A stretch of DNA of 64,000 bases from Triglochin maritima (lineage: Eukaryota > Streptophyta > Magnoliopsida > Alismatales > Juncaginaceae): assembly GCA_963682175.1 (NCBI GenBank), contig CAVMKL010000055.1:1-64000 (forward strand). The letters run 5' to 3'. The stretch's first letter is position 1, and each line of letters begins with the position of its first letter. Of the stretch, positions 34,864 to 49,412 are shown piece after piece. The position numbers were made by a program, and so were the translations under genes. Under the pieces are notes generated by a model. The model was given only the letters and a program-made list of their open reading frames with translations. It was not told where the DNA came from and did not search any database.

Positions 34864-37800
34864 GTTGGCATGTTAGCGCCACGATGGGGCCTAGTGTGTG
34901 CTCGCGGAAGTGGCCTGCGGCATTCACTTCCAAAACACGTTTGGAAGTGAAATCGTACTTGTAGTTGAAATGGGGGTTGGTCGTGGGCAAAGCCCAAGGT
35001 GCCTGTGGACGTTGCTCTTCGATGTGCTCGGTTGCCCAAGGTTGTTGCCTTCCCGTCCACTTCCGAACGCGTCCGGAAGGGAATGTGGGTTTCTCGTGGG
35101 GAAAGTTCATCGGGACGTTGCTCGTGCCCATGCTTGGGTTCCCACGGTTGGTGCCTACCCAATTCGCTTCCAAAACGCGTTTGGAAGTCCATGGGTGTTG
35201 CCCGTGGGCAAAGTGCAAGCTGCCGCATCTATTGCCCCACGCAACGGCCTGAGTGGACCTTAGGTGAGGTTTAGTCTATATTTGGGCACCCAAGCACATA
35301 GTGAGGAGGAGTGGACGTGTAACTCCTCTTAGAACGCCCGATTTAGGTGTATGTACAGCGAGGCGCGACGAGATGAAGAATGCTGATGATGTGGGGGCGT
35401 GGCTGGTAGGGACGTACGTCTTCTTGTGGGAGGAGCGACCCCGAATCCTTGGGCGTTTCGTCTAAAATTTTAGGGACAGATAGAGGGATCAATTGTCTAC
35501 GTAACGCAAGTTGGAAGGCCCGATTTGGAGGTCGGATGCTCGAGGCGCAGCCGATTTGGTGTAGGCCTGCAGGCTGGCGACGGAGTGGCCTTTGGCCAGC
35601 TCCACGCGTGGCATGTGGCCAACCCCACAACTAGTTTCTAAGTGGTCTTTAGGTGGACCAACCACGGTTTATGGAGCTTAGGACCCCACATATCCATCCG
35701 AGTTATCTACGAGGCGCACCCTGCTCGGAGTGCTTTGGAGGTCGGACGATGGACATTAGCCTAGTGTGGTCATAGTTGGCATGTTAGCGCCACGATGGGG
35801 CCTAGCGTGTGCTCGCGGAAGTGGCCTGCGGTATTCACTTCCAAAACACGATTGGAAGTGAAATCGTACTTGTAGTTGAAATGGGGGTTGGTCGTGGGCA
35901 AAGCCCAAGGTGCCTGTGGACGTTGCTCTTCGACGTGCTCGGTTGCCCAAGGTTGTTGCCTTCCCGTCCACTTCCGAACGCGTCCGGAAGGGAATGTGGG
36001 TTTCTCATGGGGAAAGTTCATCGGGACGTTGCTCGTGCCCATGCTTGGGTTCCCACGGTTGGTGCCTACCCAATTCGCTTCCAAAACGCGTTTGGAAGTC
36101 CATGGGTGTTGCCCGCGGGCAAAGTGCAAGCTGCCGCATCAATTGCCCCACGCAACGGCCTGAGTGGACCTTAGGTGAGGCTTAGTCTATATTTGGGCAC
36201 CCAAGCACATAGTGAGGAGGAGTGGACGTGTAACTCCTCTTAGAACGCCCGATTTAGGTGTATGTACAACGAGGCACGACGAGATGAAGAATGCTGATGA
36301 TGTGGGGGCGTGGCTGGTAGGGACGTACGTCTTCTTATGGGAGGCGCGACCCCGAATCCTTGGGAGTTCCGTCTGAAATTTTGGGGCAGATAGAGGGATC
36401 ACTTGTCTACGTAACGCAAGTTGGAACGCCCGATTTGGAGGTCGGATGCTCGAGGCGAAGCCGATTTGGTGTAGGCCTGCAGGGTGGCGACGGAGTGGCC
36501 TTTGGCCAGCTCCACGCGTGGCATGTGGCCAGCCCCACACCTAGTTTCTAAGTGGTCTTTAGGTGGACCAACCACGGTTTATGGAGCTTAGGACCCCACA
36601 TATCCATCCGAGTTATCTACGAGGCTCACCCTGCTCGGAGTGCTTTGGAGGTCGGACGATGGACACTAGCCTAGTGTGGTCATAGTTGGCATGTTAGCGC
36701 CACGATGGGGCCTAGTGTGTGCTCGCGGAAGTGGCCTGCGGCATTCACTTCCAAAACACGTTTGGAAGTGAAATCGTACTTGTAGTTGAAATGGGGGTTG
36801 GTCGTGGGCAAAGCCCAAGGTGCCTGTGGACGTTGCTCTTCGATGTGCTCGGTTGCCCAAGGTTGTTGCCTTCCCGTCCACTTCCGAACGCGTCCGGAAG
36901 GGAATGTGGGTTTCTCGTGGGGAAAGTTCATCGGGACGTTGCTCGTGCCCATGCTTGGGTTCCCACGGTTGGTGCCTACCCAATTCGCTTCCAAAACGCG
37001 TTTGGAAGTCCATGGGTGTTGCCCGTGGGCAAAGTGCAAGCTGCCGCATCTATTGCCCCACGCAACGGCCTGAGTGGACCTTAGGTGAGGTTTAGTATAT
37101 ATTTGGGCACCCAAGCACATAGTGAGGAGGAGTGGACGTGTAACTCCTCTTAGAACGCCCGATTTAGGTGTATGTACAGCGAGGCGCGACGAGATGAAGA
37201 ATGCTGATGATGTGGGGGCGTGGCTGGTAGGGACGTACGTCTTCTTGTGGGAGGAGGGACCCCGAATCCTTGGGCGTTTCGTCTAAAATTTTAGGGACAG
37301 ATAGAGGGATCAATTGTCTACGTAACGCAAGTTGGAAGGCCCGATTTGGAGGTCGGATGCTCGAGGCGCAGCCGATTTGGTGTAGGCCTGCAGGCTGGCG
37401 ACGGAGTGGCCTTTGGCCAGCTCCACGCGTGGCATGTGGCCAACCCCACAACTAGTTTCTAAGTGGTCTTTAGGTGGACCAACCACGGTTTATGGAGCTT
37501 AGGACCCCACATATCCATCCGAGTTATCTACGAGGCGCACCCTGCTCGGAGTGCTTTGGAGGTCGGACGATGGACATTAGCCTAGTGTGGTCATAGTTGG
37601 CATGTTAGCGCCACGATGGGGCCTAGCGTGTGCTCGCGGAAGTGGCCTGCGGTATTCACTTCCAAAACACGATTGGAAGTGAAATCGTACTTGTAGTTGA
37701 AATGGGGGTTGGTCGTGGGCAAAGCCCAAGGTGCCTGTGGACGTTGCTCTTCGACGTGCTCGGTTGCCCAAGGTTGTTGCCTTCCCGTCCACTTCCGAAC

Positions 37801-40800
37801 GCGTCCGGAAGGGAATGTGGGTTTCTCATGGGGAAAGTTCATCGGGACGTTGCTCGTGCCCATGCTTGGGTTCCCACGGTTGGTGCCTACCCAATTCGCT
37901 TCCAAAACGCGTTTGGAAGTCCATGGGTGTTGCCCGCGGGCAAAGTGCAAGCTGCCGCATCAATTGCCCCACGCAACGGCCTGAGTGGACCTTAGGTGAG
38001 GCTTAGTCTATATTTGGGCACCCAAGCACATAGTGAGGAGGAGTGGACGTGTAACTCCTCTTAGAACGCCCGATTTAGGTGTATGTACAGCGAGGCACGA
38101 CGAGATGAAGAATGCTGATGATGTGGGGGCGTGGCTGGTAGGGACGTACGTCTTCTTATGGGAGGCGCGACCCCGAATCCTTGGGAGTTCCGTCTGAAAT
38201 TTTGGGGCAGATAGAGGGATCACTTGTCTACGTAACGCAAGTTGGAACGCCCGATTTGGAGGTCGGATGCTCGAGGCGAAGCCGATTTGGTGTAGGCCTG
38301 CAGGGTGGCGACGGAGTGGCCTTTGGCCAGCTCCACGCGTGGCATGTGGCCAGCCCCACACCTAGTTTCTAAGTGGTCTTTAGGTGGACCAACCACGGTT
38401 TATGGAGCTTAGGACCCCACATATCCATCCGAGTTATCTACGAGGCTCACCCTGCTCGGAGTGCTTTGGAGGTCGGACGATGGACACTAGCCTAGTGTGG
38501 TCATAGTTGGCATGTTAGCGCCACGATGGGGCCTAGTGTGTGCTCGCGGAAGTGGCCTGCGGCATTCACTTCCAAAACACGTTTGGAAGTGAAATCGTAC
38601 TTGTAGTTGAAATGGGGGTTGGTCGTGGGCAAAGCCCAAGGTGCCTGTGGACGTTGCTCTTCGATGTGCTCGGTTGCCCAAGGTTGTTGCCTTCCCGTCC
38701 ACTTCCGAACGCGTCCGGAAGGGAATGTGGGTTTCTCGTGGGGAAAGTTCATCGGGACGTTGCTCGTGCCCATGCTTGGGTTCCCACGGTTGGTGCCTAC
38801 CCAATTCGCTTCCAAAACGCGTTTGGAAGTCCATGGGTGTTGCCCGTGGGCAAAGTGCAAGCTGCCGCATCTATTGCCCCACGCAACGGCCTGAGTGGAC
38901 CTTAGGTGAGGTTTAGTATATATTTGGGCACCCAAGCACATAGTGAGGAGGAGTGGACGTGTAACTCCTCTTAGAACGCCCGATTTAGGTGTATGTACAG
39001 CGAGGCGCGACGAGATGAAGAATGCTGATGATGTGGGGGCGTGGCTGGTAGGGACGTACGTCTTCTTGTGGGAGGAGCGACCCCGAATCCTTGGGCGTTT
39101 CGTCTAAAATTTTAGGGACAGATAGAGGGATCAATTGTCTACGTAACGCAAGTTGGAAGGCCCGATTTGGAGGTCGGATGCTCGAGGCGCAGCCGATTTG
39201 GTGTAGGCCTGCAGGCTGGCGACGGAGTGGCCTTTGGCCAGCTCCACGCGTGGCATGTGGCCAACCCCACAACTAGTTTCTAAGTGGTCTTTAGGTGGAC
39301 CAACCACGGTTTATGGAGCTTAGGACCCCACATATCCATCCGAGTTATCTACGAGGCGCACCCTGCTCGGAGTGCTTTGGAGGTCGGACGATGGACATTA
39401 GCCTAGTGTGGTCATAGTTGGCATGTTAGCGCCACGATGGGGCCTAGCGTGTGCTCGCGGAAGTGGCCTGCGGTATTCACTTCCAAAACACGATTGGAAG
39501 TGAAATCGTACTTGTAGTTGAAATGGGGGTTGGTCGTGGGCAAAGCCCAAGGTGCCTGTGGACGTTGCTCTTCGACGTGCTCGGTTGCCCAAGGTTGTTG
39601 CCTTCCCGTCCACTTCCGAACGCGTCCGGAAGGGAATGTGGGTTTCTCATGGGGAAAGTTCATCGGGACGTTGCTCGTGCCCATGCTTGGGTTCCCACGG
39701 TTGGTGCCTACCCAATTCGCTTCCAAAACGCGTTTGGAAGTCCATGGGTGTTGCCCGTGGGCAAAGTGCAAGCTGCCGCATCAATTGCCCCACGCAACGG
39801 CCTGAGTGGACCTTAGGTGAGGCTTAGTCTATATTTGGGCACCCAAGCACATAGTGAGGAGGAGTGGACGTGTAACTCCTCTTAGAACGCCCGATTTAGG
39901 TGTATGTACAGCGAGGCACGACGAGATGAAGAATGCTGATGATGTGGGGGCGTGGCTGGTAGGGACGTACGTCTTCTTATGGGAGGCGCGACCCCGAATC
40001 CTTGGGAGTTCCGTCTGAAATTTTGGGGCAGATAGAGGGATCACTTGTCTACGTAACGCAAGTTGGAACGCCCGATTTGGAGGTCGGATGCTCGAGGCGA
40101 AGCCGATTTGGTGTAGGCCTGCAGGGTGGCGACGGAGTGGCCTTTGGCCAGCTCCACGCGTGGCATGTGGCCAGCCCCACACCTAGTTTCTAAGTGGTCT
40201 TTAGGTGGACCAACCACGGTTTATGGAGCTTAGGACCCCACATATCCATCCGAGTTATCTACGAGGCTCACCCTGCTCGGAGTGCTTTGGAGGTCGGACG
40301 ATGGACACTAGCCTAGTGTGGTCATAGTTGGCATGTTAGCGCCACGATGGGGCCTAGTGTGTGCTCGCGGAAGTGGCCTGCGGCATTCACTTCCAAAACA
40401 CGTTTGGAAGTGAAATCGTACTTGTAGTTGAAATGGGGGTTGGTCGTGGGCAAAGCCCAAGGTGCCTGTGGACGTTGCTCTTCGATGTGCTCGGTTGCCC
40501 AAGGTTGTTGCCTTCCCGTCCACTTCCGAACGCGTCCGGAAGGGAATGTGGGTTTCTCGTGGGGAAAGTTCATCGGGACGTTGCTCGTGCCCATGCTTGG
40601 GTTCCCACGGTTGGTGCCTACCCAATTCGCTTCCAAAACGCGTTTGGAAGTCCATGGGTGTTGCCCGTGGGCAAAGTGCAAGCTGCCGCATCTATTGCCC
40701 CACGCAACGGCCTGAGTGGACCTTAGGTGAGGTTTAGTATATATTTGGGCACCCAAGCACATAGTGAGGAGGAGTGGACGTGTAACTCCTCTTAGAACGC

Positions 40801-43800
40801 CCGATTTAGGTGTATGTACAGCGAGGCGCGACGAGATGAAGAATGCTGATGATGTGGGGGCGTGGCTGGTAGGGACGTACGTCTTCTTGTGGGAGGAGCG
40901 ACCCCGAATCCTTGGGCGTTTCGTCTAAAATTTTAGGGACAGATAGAGGGATCAATTGTCTACGTAACGCAAGTTGGAAGGCCCGATTTGGAGGTCGGAT
41001 GCTCGAGGCGCAGCCGATTTGGTGTAGGCCTGCAGGCTGGCGACGGAGTGGCCTTTGGCCAGCTCCACGCGTGGCATGTGGCCAACCCCACAACTAGTTT
41101 CTAAGTGGTCTTTAGGTGGACCAACCACGGTTTATGGAGCTTAGGACCCCACATATCCATCCGAGTTATCTACGAGGCGCACCCTGCTCGGAGTGCTTTG
41201 GAGGTCGGACGATGGACATTAGCCTAGTGTGGTCATAGTTGGCATGTTAGCGCCACGATGGGGCCTAGCGTGTGCTCGCGGAAGTGGCCTGCGGTATTCA
41301 CTTCCAAAACACGATTGGAAGTGAAATCGTACTTGTAGTTGAAATGGGGGTTGGTCGTGGGCAAAGCCCAAGGTGCCTGTGGACGTTGCTCTTCGACGTG
41401 CTCGGTTGCCCAAGGTTGTTGCCTTCCCGTCCACTTCCGAACGCGTCCGGAAGGGAATGTGGGTTTCTCATGGGGAAAGTTCATCGGGACGTTGCTCGTG
41501 CCCATGCTTGGGTTCCCACGGTTGGTGCCTACCCAATTCGCTTCCAAAACGCGTTTGGAAGTCCATGGGTGTTGCCCGTGGGCAAAGTGCAAGCTGCCGC
41601 ATCAATTGCCCCACGCAACGGCCTGAGTGGACCTTAGGTGAGGCTTAGTCTATATTTGGGCACCCAAGCACATAGTGAGGAGGAGTGGACGTGTAACTCC
41701 TCTTAGAACGCCCGATTTAGGTGTATGTACAGCGAGGCACGACGAGATGAAGAATGCTGATGATGTGGGGGCGTGGCTGGTAGGGACGTACGTCTTCTTA
41801 TGGGAGGCGCGACCCCGAATCCTTGGGAGTTCCGTCTGAAATTTTGGGGCAGATAGAGGGATCACTTGTCTACGTAACGCAAGTTGGAACGCCCGATTTG
41901 GAGGTCGGATGCTCGAGGCGAAGCCGATTTGGTGTAGGCCTGCAGGGTGGCGACGGAGTGGCCTTTGGCCAGCTCCACGCGTGGCATGTGGCCAGCCCCA
42001 CACCTAGTTTCTAAGTGGTCTTTAGGTGGACCAACCACGGTTTATGGAGCTTAGGACCCCACATATCCATCCGAGTTATCTACGAGGCTCACCCTGCTCG
42101 GAGTGCTTTGGAGGTCGGACGATGGACACTAGCCTAGTGTGGTCATAGTTGGCATGTTAGCGCCACGATGGGGCCTAGTGTGTGCTCGCGGAAGTGGCCT
42201 GCGGCATTCACTTCCAAAACACGTTTGGAAGTGAAATCGTACTTGTAGTTGAAATGGGGGTTGGTCGTGGGCAAAGCCCAAGGTGCCTGTGGACGTTGCT
42301 CTTCGATGTGCTCGGTTGCCCAAGGTTGTTGCCTTCCCGTCCACTTCCGAACGCGTCCGGAAGGGAATGTGGGTTTCTCGTGGGGAAAGTTCATCGGGAC
42401 GTTGCTCGTGCCCATGCTTGGGTTCCCACGGTTGGTGCCTACCCAATTCGCTTCCAAAACGCGTTTGGAAGTCCATGGGTGTTGCCCGTGGGCAAAGTGC
42501 AAGCTGCCGCATCTATTGCCCCACGCAACGGCCTGAGTGGACCTTAGGTGAGGTTTAGTCTATATTTGGGCACCCAAGCACATAGTGAGGAGGAGTGGAC
42601 GTGTAACTCCTCTTAGAACGCCCGATTTAGGTGTATGTACAGCGAGGCGCGATGAGATGAAGAATGCTGATGATGTGGGGGCGTGGCTGGTAGGGACGTA
42701 CGTCTTCTTGTGGGAGGAGCGACCCCGAATCCTTGGGCGTTTCGTCTAAAATTTTAGGGACAGATAGAGGGATCAATTGTCTACGTAACGCAAGTTGGAA
42801 GGCCCGATTTGGAGGTCGGATGCTCGAGGCGCAGCCGATTTGGTGTAGGCCTGCAGGCTGGCGACGGAGTGGCCTTTGGCCAGCTCCACGCGTGGCATGT
42901 GGCCAACCCCACAACTAGTTTCTAAGTGGTCTTTAGGTGGACCAACCACGGTTTATGGAGCTTAGGACCCCACATATCCATCCGAGTTATCTACGAGGCG
43001 CACCCTGCTCGGAGTGCTTTGGAGGTCGGACGATGGACATTAGCCTAGTGTGGTCATAGTTGGCATGTTAGCGCCACGATGGGGCCTAGCGTGTGCTCGC
43101 GGAAGTGGCCTGCGGTATTCACTTCCAAAACACGATTGGAAGTGAAATCGTACTTGTAGTTGAAAAGGGGGTTGGTCGTGGGCAAAGCCCAAGGTGCCTG
43201 TGGACGTTGCTCTTCGACGTGCTCGGTTGCCCAAGGTTGTTGCCTTCCCGTCCACTTCCGAACGCGTCCAGAAGGGAATGTGGGTTTCTCATGGGGAAAG
43301 TTCATCGGGACGTTGCTCGTGCCCATGCTTGGGTTCCCACGGTTGGTGCCTACCCAATTCGCTTCCAAAACGCGTTTGGAAGTCCATGGGTGTTGCCCGC
43401 GGGCAAAGTGCAAGCTGCCGCATCAATTGCCCCACGCAACGGCCTGAGTGGACCTTAGGTGAGGCTTAGTCTATATTTGGGCACCCAAGCACATAGTGAG
43501 GAGGAGTGGACGTGTAACTCCTCTTAGAACGCCCGATTTAGGTGTATGTACAGCGAGGCACGACGAGATGAAGAATGCTGATGATGTGGGGGCGTGGCTG
43601 GTAGGGACGTACGTCTTCTTGTGGGAGGCGCGACCCCGAATCCTTGGGAGTTCCGTCTGAAATTTTGGGGCAGATAGAGGGATCACTTGTCTACGTAACG
43701 CAAGTTGGAACGCCCGATTTGGAGGTCGGATGCTCGAGGCGAAGCCGATTTGGTGTAGGCCTGCAGGGTGGCGACGGAGTGGCCTTTGGCCAGCTCCACG

Positions 43801-43968
43801 CGTGGCATGTGGCCAGCCCCACACCTAGTTTCTAAGTGGTCTTTAGGTGGACCAACCACGGTTTATGGAGCTTAGGACCCCACATATCCATCCGAGTTAT
43901 CTATGAGGCTCACCCTGCTCGGAGTGCTTTGGAGGTCGGACGATGGACACTAGCCTAGTGTGGTCATA
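34864..43968 (+). repeat. 1,821-bp dimeric higher-order repeat, five copies
   Basis: Copies start at 34864, 36685, 38506, 40327 and 42148, each exactly 1,821 bp. The 911-bp half has GATGTGCTCGG and AACACGTTTGG; the 910-bp half has GACATTAGCC and AACACGATTGG. The three central copies share a private change (TTTAGTATAT for TTTAGTCTAT near 37090, 38911 and 40732), which orders the duplication history. Confidence 0.9.
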
Positions 43969-44863
43969 GTTGGCATGTTAGCGCCACGATGGGGCCTAGT
44001 GTGTGCTCGCGGAAGTGGCCTGCGGCATTCACTTCCAAAACACGTTTGGAAGTGAAATCGTACTTGTAGTTGAAATGGGGGTTGGTCGTGGGCAAAGCCC
44101 AAGGTGCCTGTGGACGTTGCTCTTCGACGTGCTCGGTTGCCCAAGGTTCTTGCCTTCCCGTACACTTCCGAACGCGTCCGGAAGGGAATGTGGGTTTCTC
44201 GTGGGGAAAGTTCTTCGGGACGTTGCTCGTGCCCATGCTTGGGTTCCCACGGTTGGTGCCAAAACGCGTTTGGAATTCCATGGGTGTTGCCCGCGGGCAA
44301 AGTGCAAGCTGCCGCATCTATTGCCCCATGCAACGGCCTGAGTGGACCTTAGGTGAGGCTTAGTCTATATTTTGGCACCCAAGCACATAGTGAGGAGGAG
44401 TGGACGTGTAACTCCTCTTAGAACGCCCGATTTAGGTGTATGTACAGCGAGGCGCGACGAGATGAAGAATGCTGATGATGTGGGGGCGTGGCTGGTAGGG
44501 ACGTACGTCTTCTTGTGGGAGGAGCGACCCCGAATCCTTGGGCGTTTCGTCTGAAATTTTTGGGGCGCATAGAGGGATCAATTATCTACGTAACGCAAGT
44601 TGGAAGGCCCGATTTGGAGGTCGGATGCTCGAGGTGCAGCCGATTTGGTGTAGGCCTGCATGGTGGCGACGGAGTGGCCTTTGGCCAGCTCCACGCGTGG
44701 CATGTGGCCAGCCCCACACCTAGTTTCTAAGTGGTCCTTAGGTGGACCAACCACGGTTTATGGAGCTTAGGACCCCACATATCCATCCGAGTTATCTACG
44801 AGGCGCACCCTGCTCGGAGTGCTTTGGAGGTCGGACGATGGACACTAGCCAAGTGTGGTCATA
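43969..44863 (+). repeat. Shortened monomer (895 bp)
   Basis: 16 bp are missing after GGTTGGTGCC near 44260, so the third CTTCC...GGAAG dyad loses its left arm. It lies exactly at the end of the five-copy dimer block. Confidence 0.85.
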
Positions 44864-45773
44864 GTTGGCATGTTAGCGCCACGATGGGGCCTAGTGTGTG
44901 CTCGCGGCAGTGGCCTGCGGCATTCACTTCCAAAACACGTTTGGAAGTGAAATCGTACTTGTAGGTGAAATGGGGTTGGTCGTGGGCAAAGCCCAAGGTG
45001 CCTGTGGACGTTGCTCTTCGACGTGCTCGGTTGCCCAAGGTTGTTGCCTTCCCGTCCACTTCCGAACGCGTCCGGAAGGGAATGTGGGTTTCTCGTAGGG
45101 AAAGTTCTTCGGGACGATGCTCGTGCCCATGCTTGGGTTCCCACGGTTGGTGCCTACCCCATTCGCCTCCAAAACGCGTTTGGAAGTCCATGGGTGTTGC
45201 CCGCGGGCAAAGTGCAAGCTGTCGCATCTATTGCCCCATGCAACGGCCTGAGTGGACCTTAGGTGAGGCTTAGTCTATATTTTGGCACCCAAGCACATAG
45301 TGTGGAGGAGTGGACGTGTAACTCCTCTTAGAACGCCAGATTTAGGTGTATGTACAGAGAGGCGCGACGAGATGAAGAATGCTGATGATGTGGGGGCGTG
45401 GCTGGTAGGGACGTACGTCTTCTTGTGGGAGGCGCGACCCCGAATCCTTGGGCGTTTCGTCTGAAATTTTTGGGGCACATAGAGGGATCAATTGTCTACG
45501 TAACGCAAGTTGGAAGGCCCGATTTGGAGGTCGGATGCTCGAGTTGCAGCCGATTTGGTGTAGGCCTGCATGGTGGCGACGGAGTGGCCTTTGGCCAGCT
45601 CCACGCGTGGCATGTGGCCAGCCCCACACCTAGTTTCTAAGTGGTCCTTAGGTGGACCAACCACGGTTTATGGAGCTTAGAACCCCACATATCCATCCGA
45701 GTTATCTACGAGGCGCACCCTGCTCGGAGTGCTTTGGAGGTCGGACGATGGACACTAGCCTAGTGTGGCCATA

Positions 45774-48503
45774 GTTGGCATGTTAGCGCCACGATGGGGC
45801 CTAGTGTGTGCTCGCGGCAGTGGCCTGCGGCATTCACTTCCAAAACACGTTTGGAAGTGAAATCGTACTTGTAGGTGAAATGGGGTTGGTCGTGGGCAAA
45901 GCCCAAGGTGCCTGTGGACGTTGCTCTTCGACGTGCTCGGTTGCCCAAGGTTGTTGCCTTCCCGTCCACTTCCGAACGCGTCCGGAAGGGAATGTGGGTT
46001 TCTCGTGGGGAAAGTTCTTCGGGACGATGCTCGTGCCCATGCTTGGGTTCCCACGGTTGGTGCCTACCCCATTCGCCTCCAAAACGCGTTTGGAAGTCCA
46101 TGGGTGTTGCCCGCGGGCAAAGTGCAAGCTGTCGCATCTATTGCCCCATGCAACGGCCTGAGTGGACCTTAGGTGAGGCTTAGTCTATATTTTGGCACCC
46201 AAGCACATAGTGTGGAGGAGTGGACGTGTAACTCCTCTTAGAACGCCAGATTTAGGTGTATGTACAGAGAGGCGCGACGAGATGAAGAATGCTGATGATG
46301 TGGGGGCGTGGCTGGTAGGGACGTACGTCTTCTTGTGGGAGGCGCGACCCCGAATCCTTGGGCGTTTCGTCTGAAATTTTTGGGGCACATAGAGGGATCA
46401 ATTGTCTACGTAACGCAAGTTGGAAGGCCCGATTTGGAGGTCGGATGCTCGAGTTGCAGCCGATTTGGTGTAGGCCTGCATGGTGGCGACGGAGTGGCCT
46501 TTGGCCAGCTCCACGCGTGGCATGTGGCCAGCCCCACACCTAGTTTCTAAGTGGTCCTTAGGTGGACCAACCACGGTTTATGGAGCTTAGAACCCCACAT
46601 ATCCATCCGAGTTATCTACGAGGCGCACCCTGCTCGGAGTGCTTTGGAGGTCGGACGATGGACACTAGCCTAGTGTGGCCATAGTTGGCATGTTAGCGCC
46701 ACGATGGGGCCTAGTGTGTGCTCGCGGCAGTGGCCTGCGGCATTCACTTCCAAAACACGTTTGGAAGTGAAATCGTACTTGTAGGTGAAATGGGGTTGGT
46801 CGTGGGCAAAGCCCAAGGTGCCTGTGGACGTTGCTCTTCGACGTGCTCGGTTGCCCAAGGTTGTTGCCTTCCCGTCCACTTCCGAACGCGTCCGGAAGGG
46901 AATGTGGGTTTCTCGTGGGGAAAGTTCTTCGGGACGATGCTCGTGCCCATGCTTGGGTTCCCACGGTTGGTGCCTACCCCATTCGCCTCCAAAACGCGTT
47001 TGGAAGTCCATGGGTGTTGCCCGCGGGCAAAGTGCAAGCTGTCGCATCTATTGCCCCATGCAACGGCCTGAGTGGACCTTAGGTGAGGCTTAGTCTATAT
47101 TTTGGCACCCAAGCACATAGTGTGGAGGAGTGGACGTGTAACTCCTCTTAGAACGCCAGATTTAGGTGTATGTACAGAGAGGCGCGACGAGATGAAGAAT
47201 GCTGATGATGTGGGGGCGTGGCTGGTAGGGACGTACGTCTTCTTGTGGGAGGCGCGACCCCGAATCCTTGGGCGTTTCGTCTGAAATTTTTGGGGCACAT
47301 AGAGGGATCCATTGTCTACGTAACGCAAGTTGGAAGGCCCGATTTGGAGGTCGGATGCTCGAGTTGCAGCCGATTTGGTGTAGGCCTGCATGGTGGCGAC
47401 GGAGTGGCCTTTGGCCAGCTCCACGCGTGGCATGTGGCCAGCCCCACACCTAGTTTCTAAGTGGTCCTTAGGTGGACCAACCACGGTTTATGGAGCTTAG
47501 AACCCCACATATCCATCCGAGTTATCTACGAGGCGCACCCTGCTCGGAGTGCTTTGGAGGTCGGACGATGGACACTAGCCTAGTGTGGTCATAGTTGGCA
47601 TGTTAGCGCCACGATGGGGCCTAGTGTGTGCTCGCGGCAGTGGCCTGCGGCATTCACTTCCAAAACACGTTTGGAAGTGAAATCGTACTTGTAGGTGAAA
47701 TGGGGTTGGTCGTGGGCAAAGCCCAAGGTGCCTGTGGACGTTGCTCTTCGACGTGCTCGGTTGCCCAAGGTTGTTGCCTTCCCGTCCACTTCCGAACGCG
47801 TCCGGAAGGGAATGTGGGTTTCTCGTGGGGAAAGTTCTTCGGGACGATGCTCGTGCCCATGCTTGGGTTCCCACGGTTGGTGCCTACCCCATTCGCCTCC
47901 AAAACGCGTTTGGAAGTCCATGGGTGTTGCCCGCGGGCAAAGTGCAAGCTGTCGCATCTATTGCCCCATGCAACGGCCTGAGTGGACCTTAGGTGAGGCT
48001 TAGTCTATATTTTGGCACCCAAGCACATAGTGAGGAGGAGTGGACGTGTAACTCCTCTTAGAACGCCCGATTTAGGTGTAAATACAGCGAGGCGCGACGA
48101 GATGAAGAATGCTGATGATGTGGGGGCGTGGCTGGTAGGGACGTACGTCTTCTTGTGGGAGGCGCGACCCCGAATCCTTGGGCGTTTCGTCTGATATTTT
48201 TGGGGCACATAGAGGGATCAATTATCTACGTAACGCAAGTTGGAAGCCCCGATTTGGAGGTCGGATGCTCGAGGTGCAGCCGATTTGGTGTAGGCCTGCA
48301 TGGTGGCGACGGAGTGGCCTTTGGCCAGCTCCACGCGTGGCATGTGGCCAGCCCCACACCTAGTTTCTAAGTGGTCCTTAGGTGGACCAACCACGGTTTA
48401 TGGAGCTTAGGACCCCACATATCCATCCGAGTTATCTACGAGGCGCACCCTGCTCGGAGCACTTTGGAGGTCGGACGATGGACACTAGCCTAGTGTGGTC
48501 ATA
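45774..48503 (+). repeat. Three homogenised 910-bp monomers
   Basis: Copies at 45774, 46684 and 47594 are nearly identical. They share private variants (AAATGGGGTTGG with four Gs after AAAT, CATTCGCCTCC, CATAGTGTGGAGG), indicating a recent three-fold amplification. Confidence 0.85.
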
Positions 48504-49412
48504 GTTGGCATGTTAGCGCCACGATGAGGCCTAGTGTGTGCTCGCGGCAGTGGCCTGCGGCATTCACTTCCAAAACACGTTTGGAAGTGAAATCGTACTT
48601 GTAGGTGATATGGGGGTTGGTCGTGGGCAAAGCCCAAGGTGCCTGTGGACGTTGCTCTTCGACGTGCTCGGTTGCCCAAGGTTGTTGCCTTCCCGTCCAC
48701 TTCCGAACGCGTCCGGAAGGGAATGTGGGTTTCTCGTGGGGAAAGTTCTTCAGGACGTTGCTCGTGCCCATGCTTGGGTTCCCACGGTTGGTGCCTACCC
48801 AATTCGCTTCCAAAACGAGTTTGGAAGTCCATGGGTGTTGCCCGCGGGCAAAGTGCAAGCTGTCGCATCTATTGCCACATTCAACGGCCTGAGTGGACCT
48901 TAGGTGAGCCTTAGTCTATATTTGGGACCCAAGCACATAGTGAGGAGGAGTGGAAGTGTAACTCCTCTTAGAACGCCCGATTTAGGTGTATGTACAGCTA
49001 GGCGCGACGAGATGAAGAATGCTGATGATGTGGGGGCGTGGCTGGTAGGGACGTACGTCTTCTGGTGGGAGGCGCGACCCCGAATCATTGGGCGTTCCTC
49101 TGAAATTTTAGGGGCAGATAGAGGGATCAATTGTCTACGTAACGCAAGTTGGAACGCCCGATTTGGAGGTCGGATGCTCGAGGCGCAGCCGATTTGGTGT
49201 AGGCCTGCAGGGTGGCGACGGAGTGGCCTTTGGCCAGCTCCACGCGTGGCATGTGGCCAGCCCCACACCTAGTTTCTTAGTGGTCTTTAGGTGGACCAAC
49301 GACGGTTTATGGAGCTTAGGACCCCACATATCCATCCGAGTTATCTACGGGGCGCACCCTTCTCGGAGTGTTTTGGAGGTCGGACGATGGACACTAGCCT
49401 AGCGTGGTCATA

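Noticed and set aside
34864..43968. Assembly duplication as the cause of the five 1,821-bp copies
   Set aside because: Copies carry private variants in a nested pattern, which a simple assembly duplication would not create; copy number still needs spanning reads.
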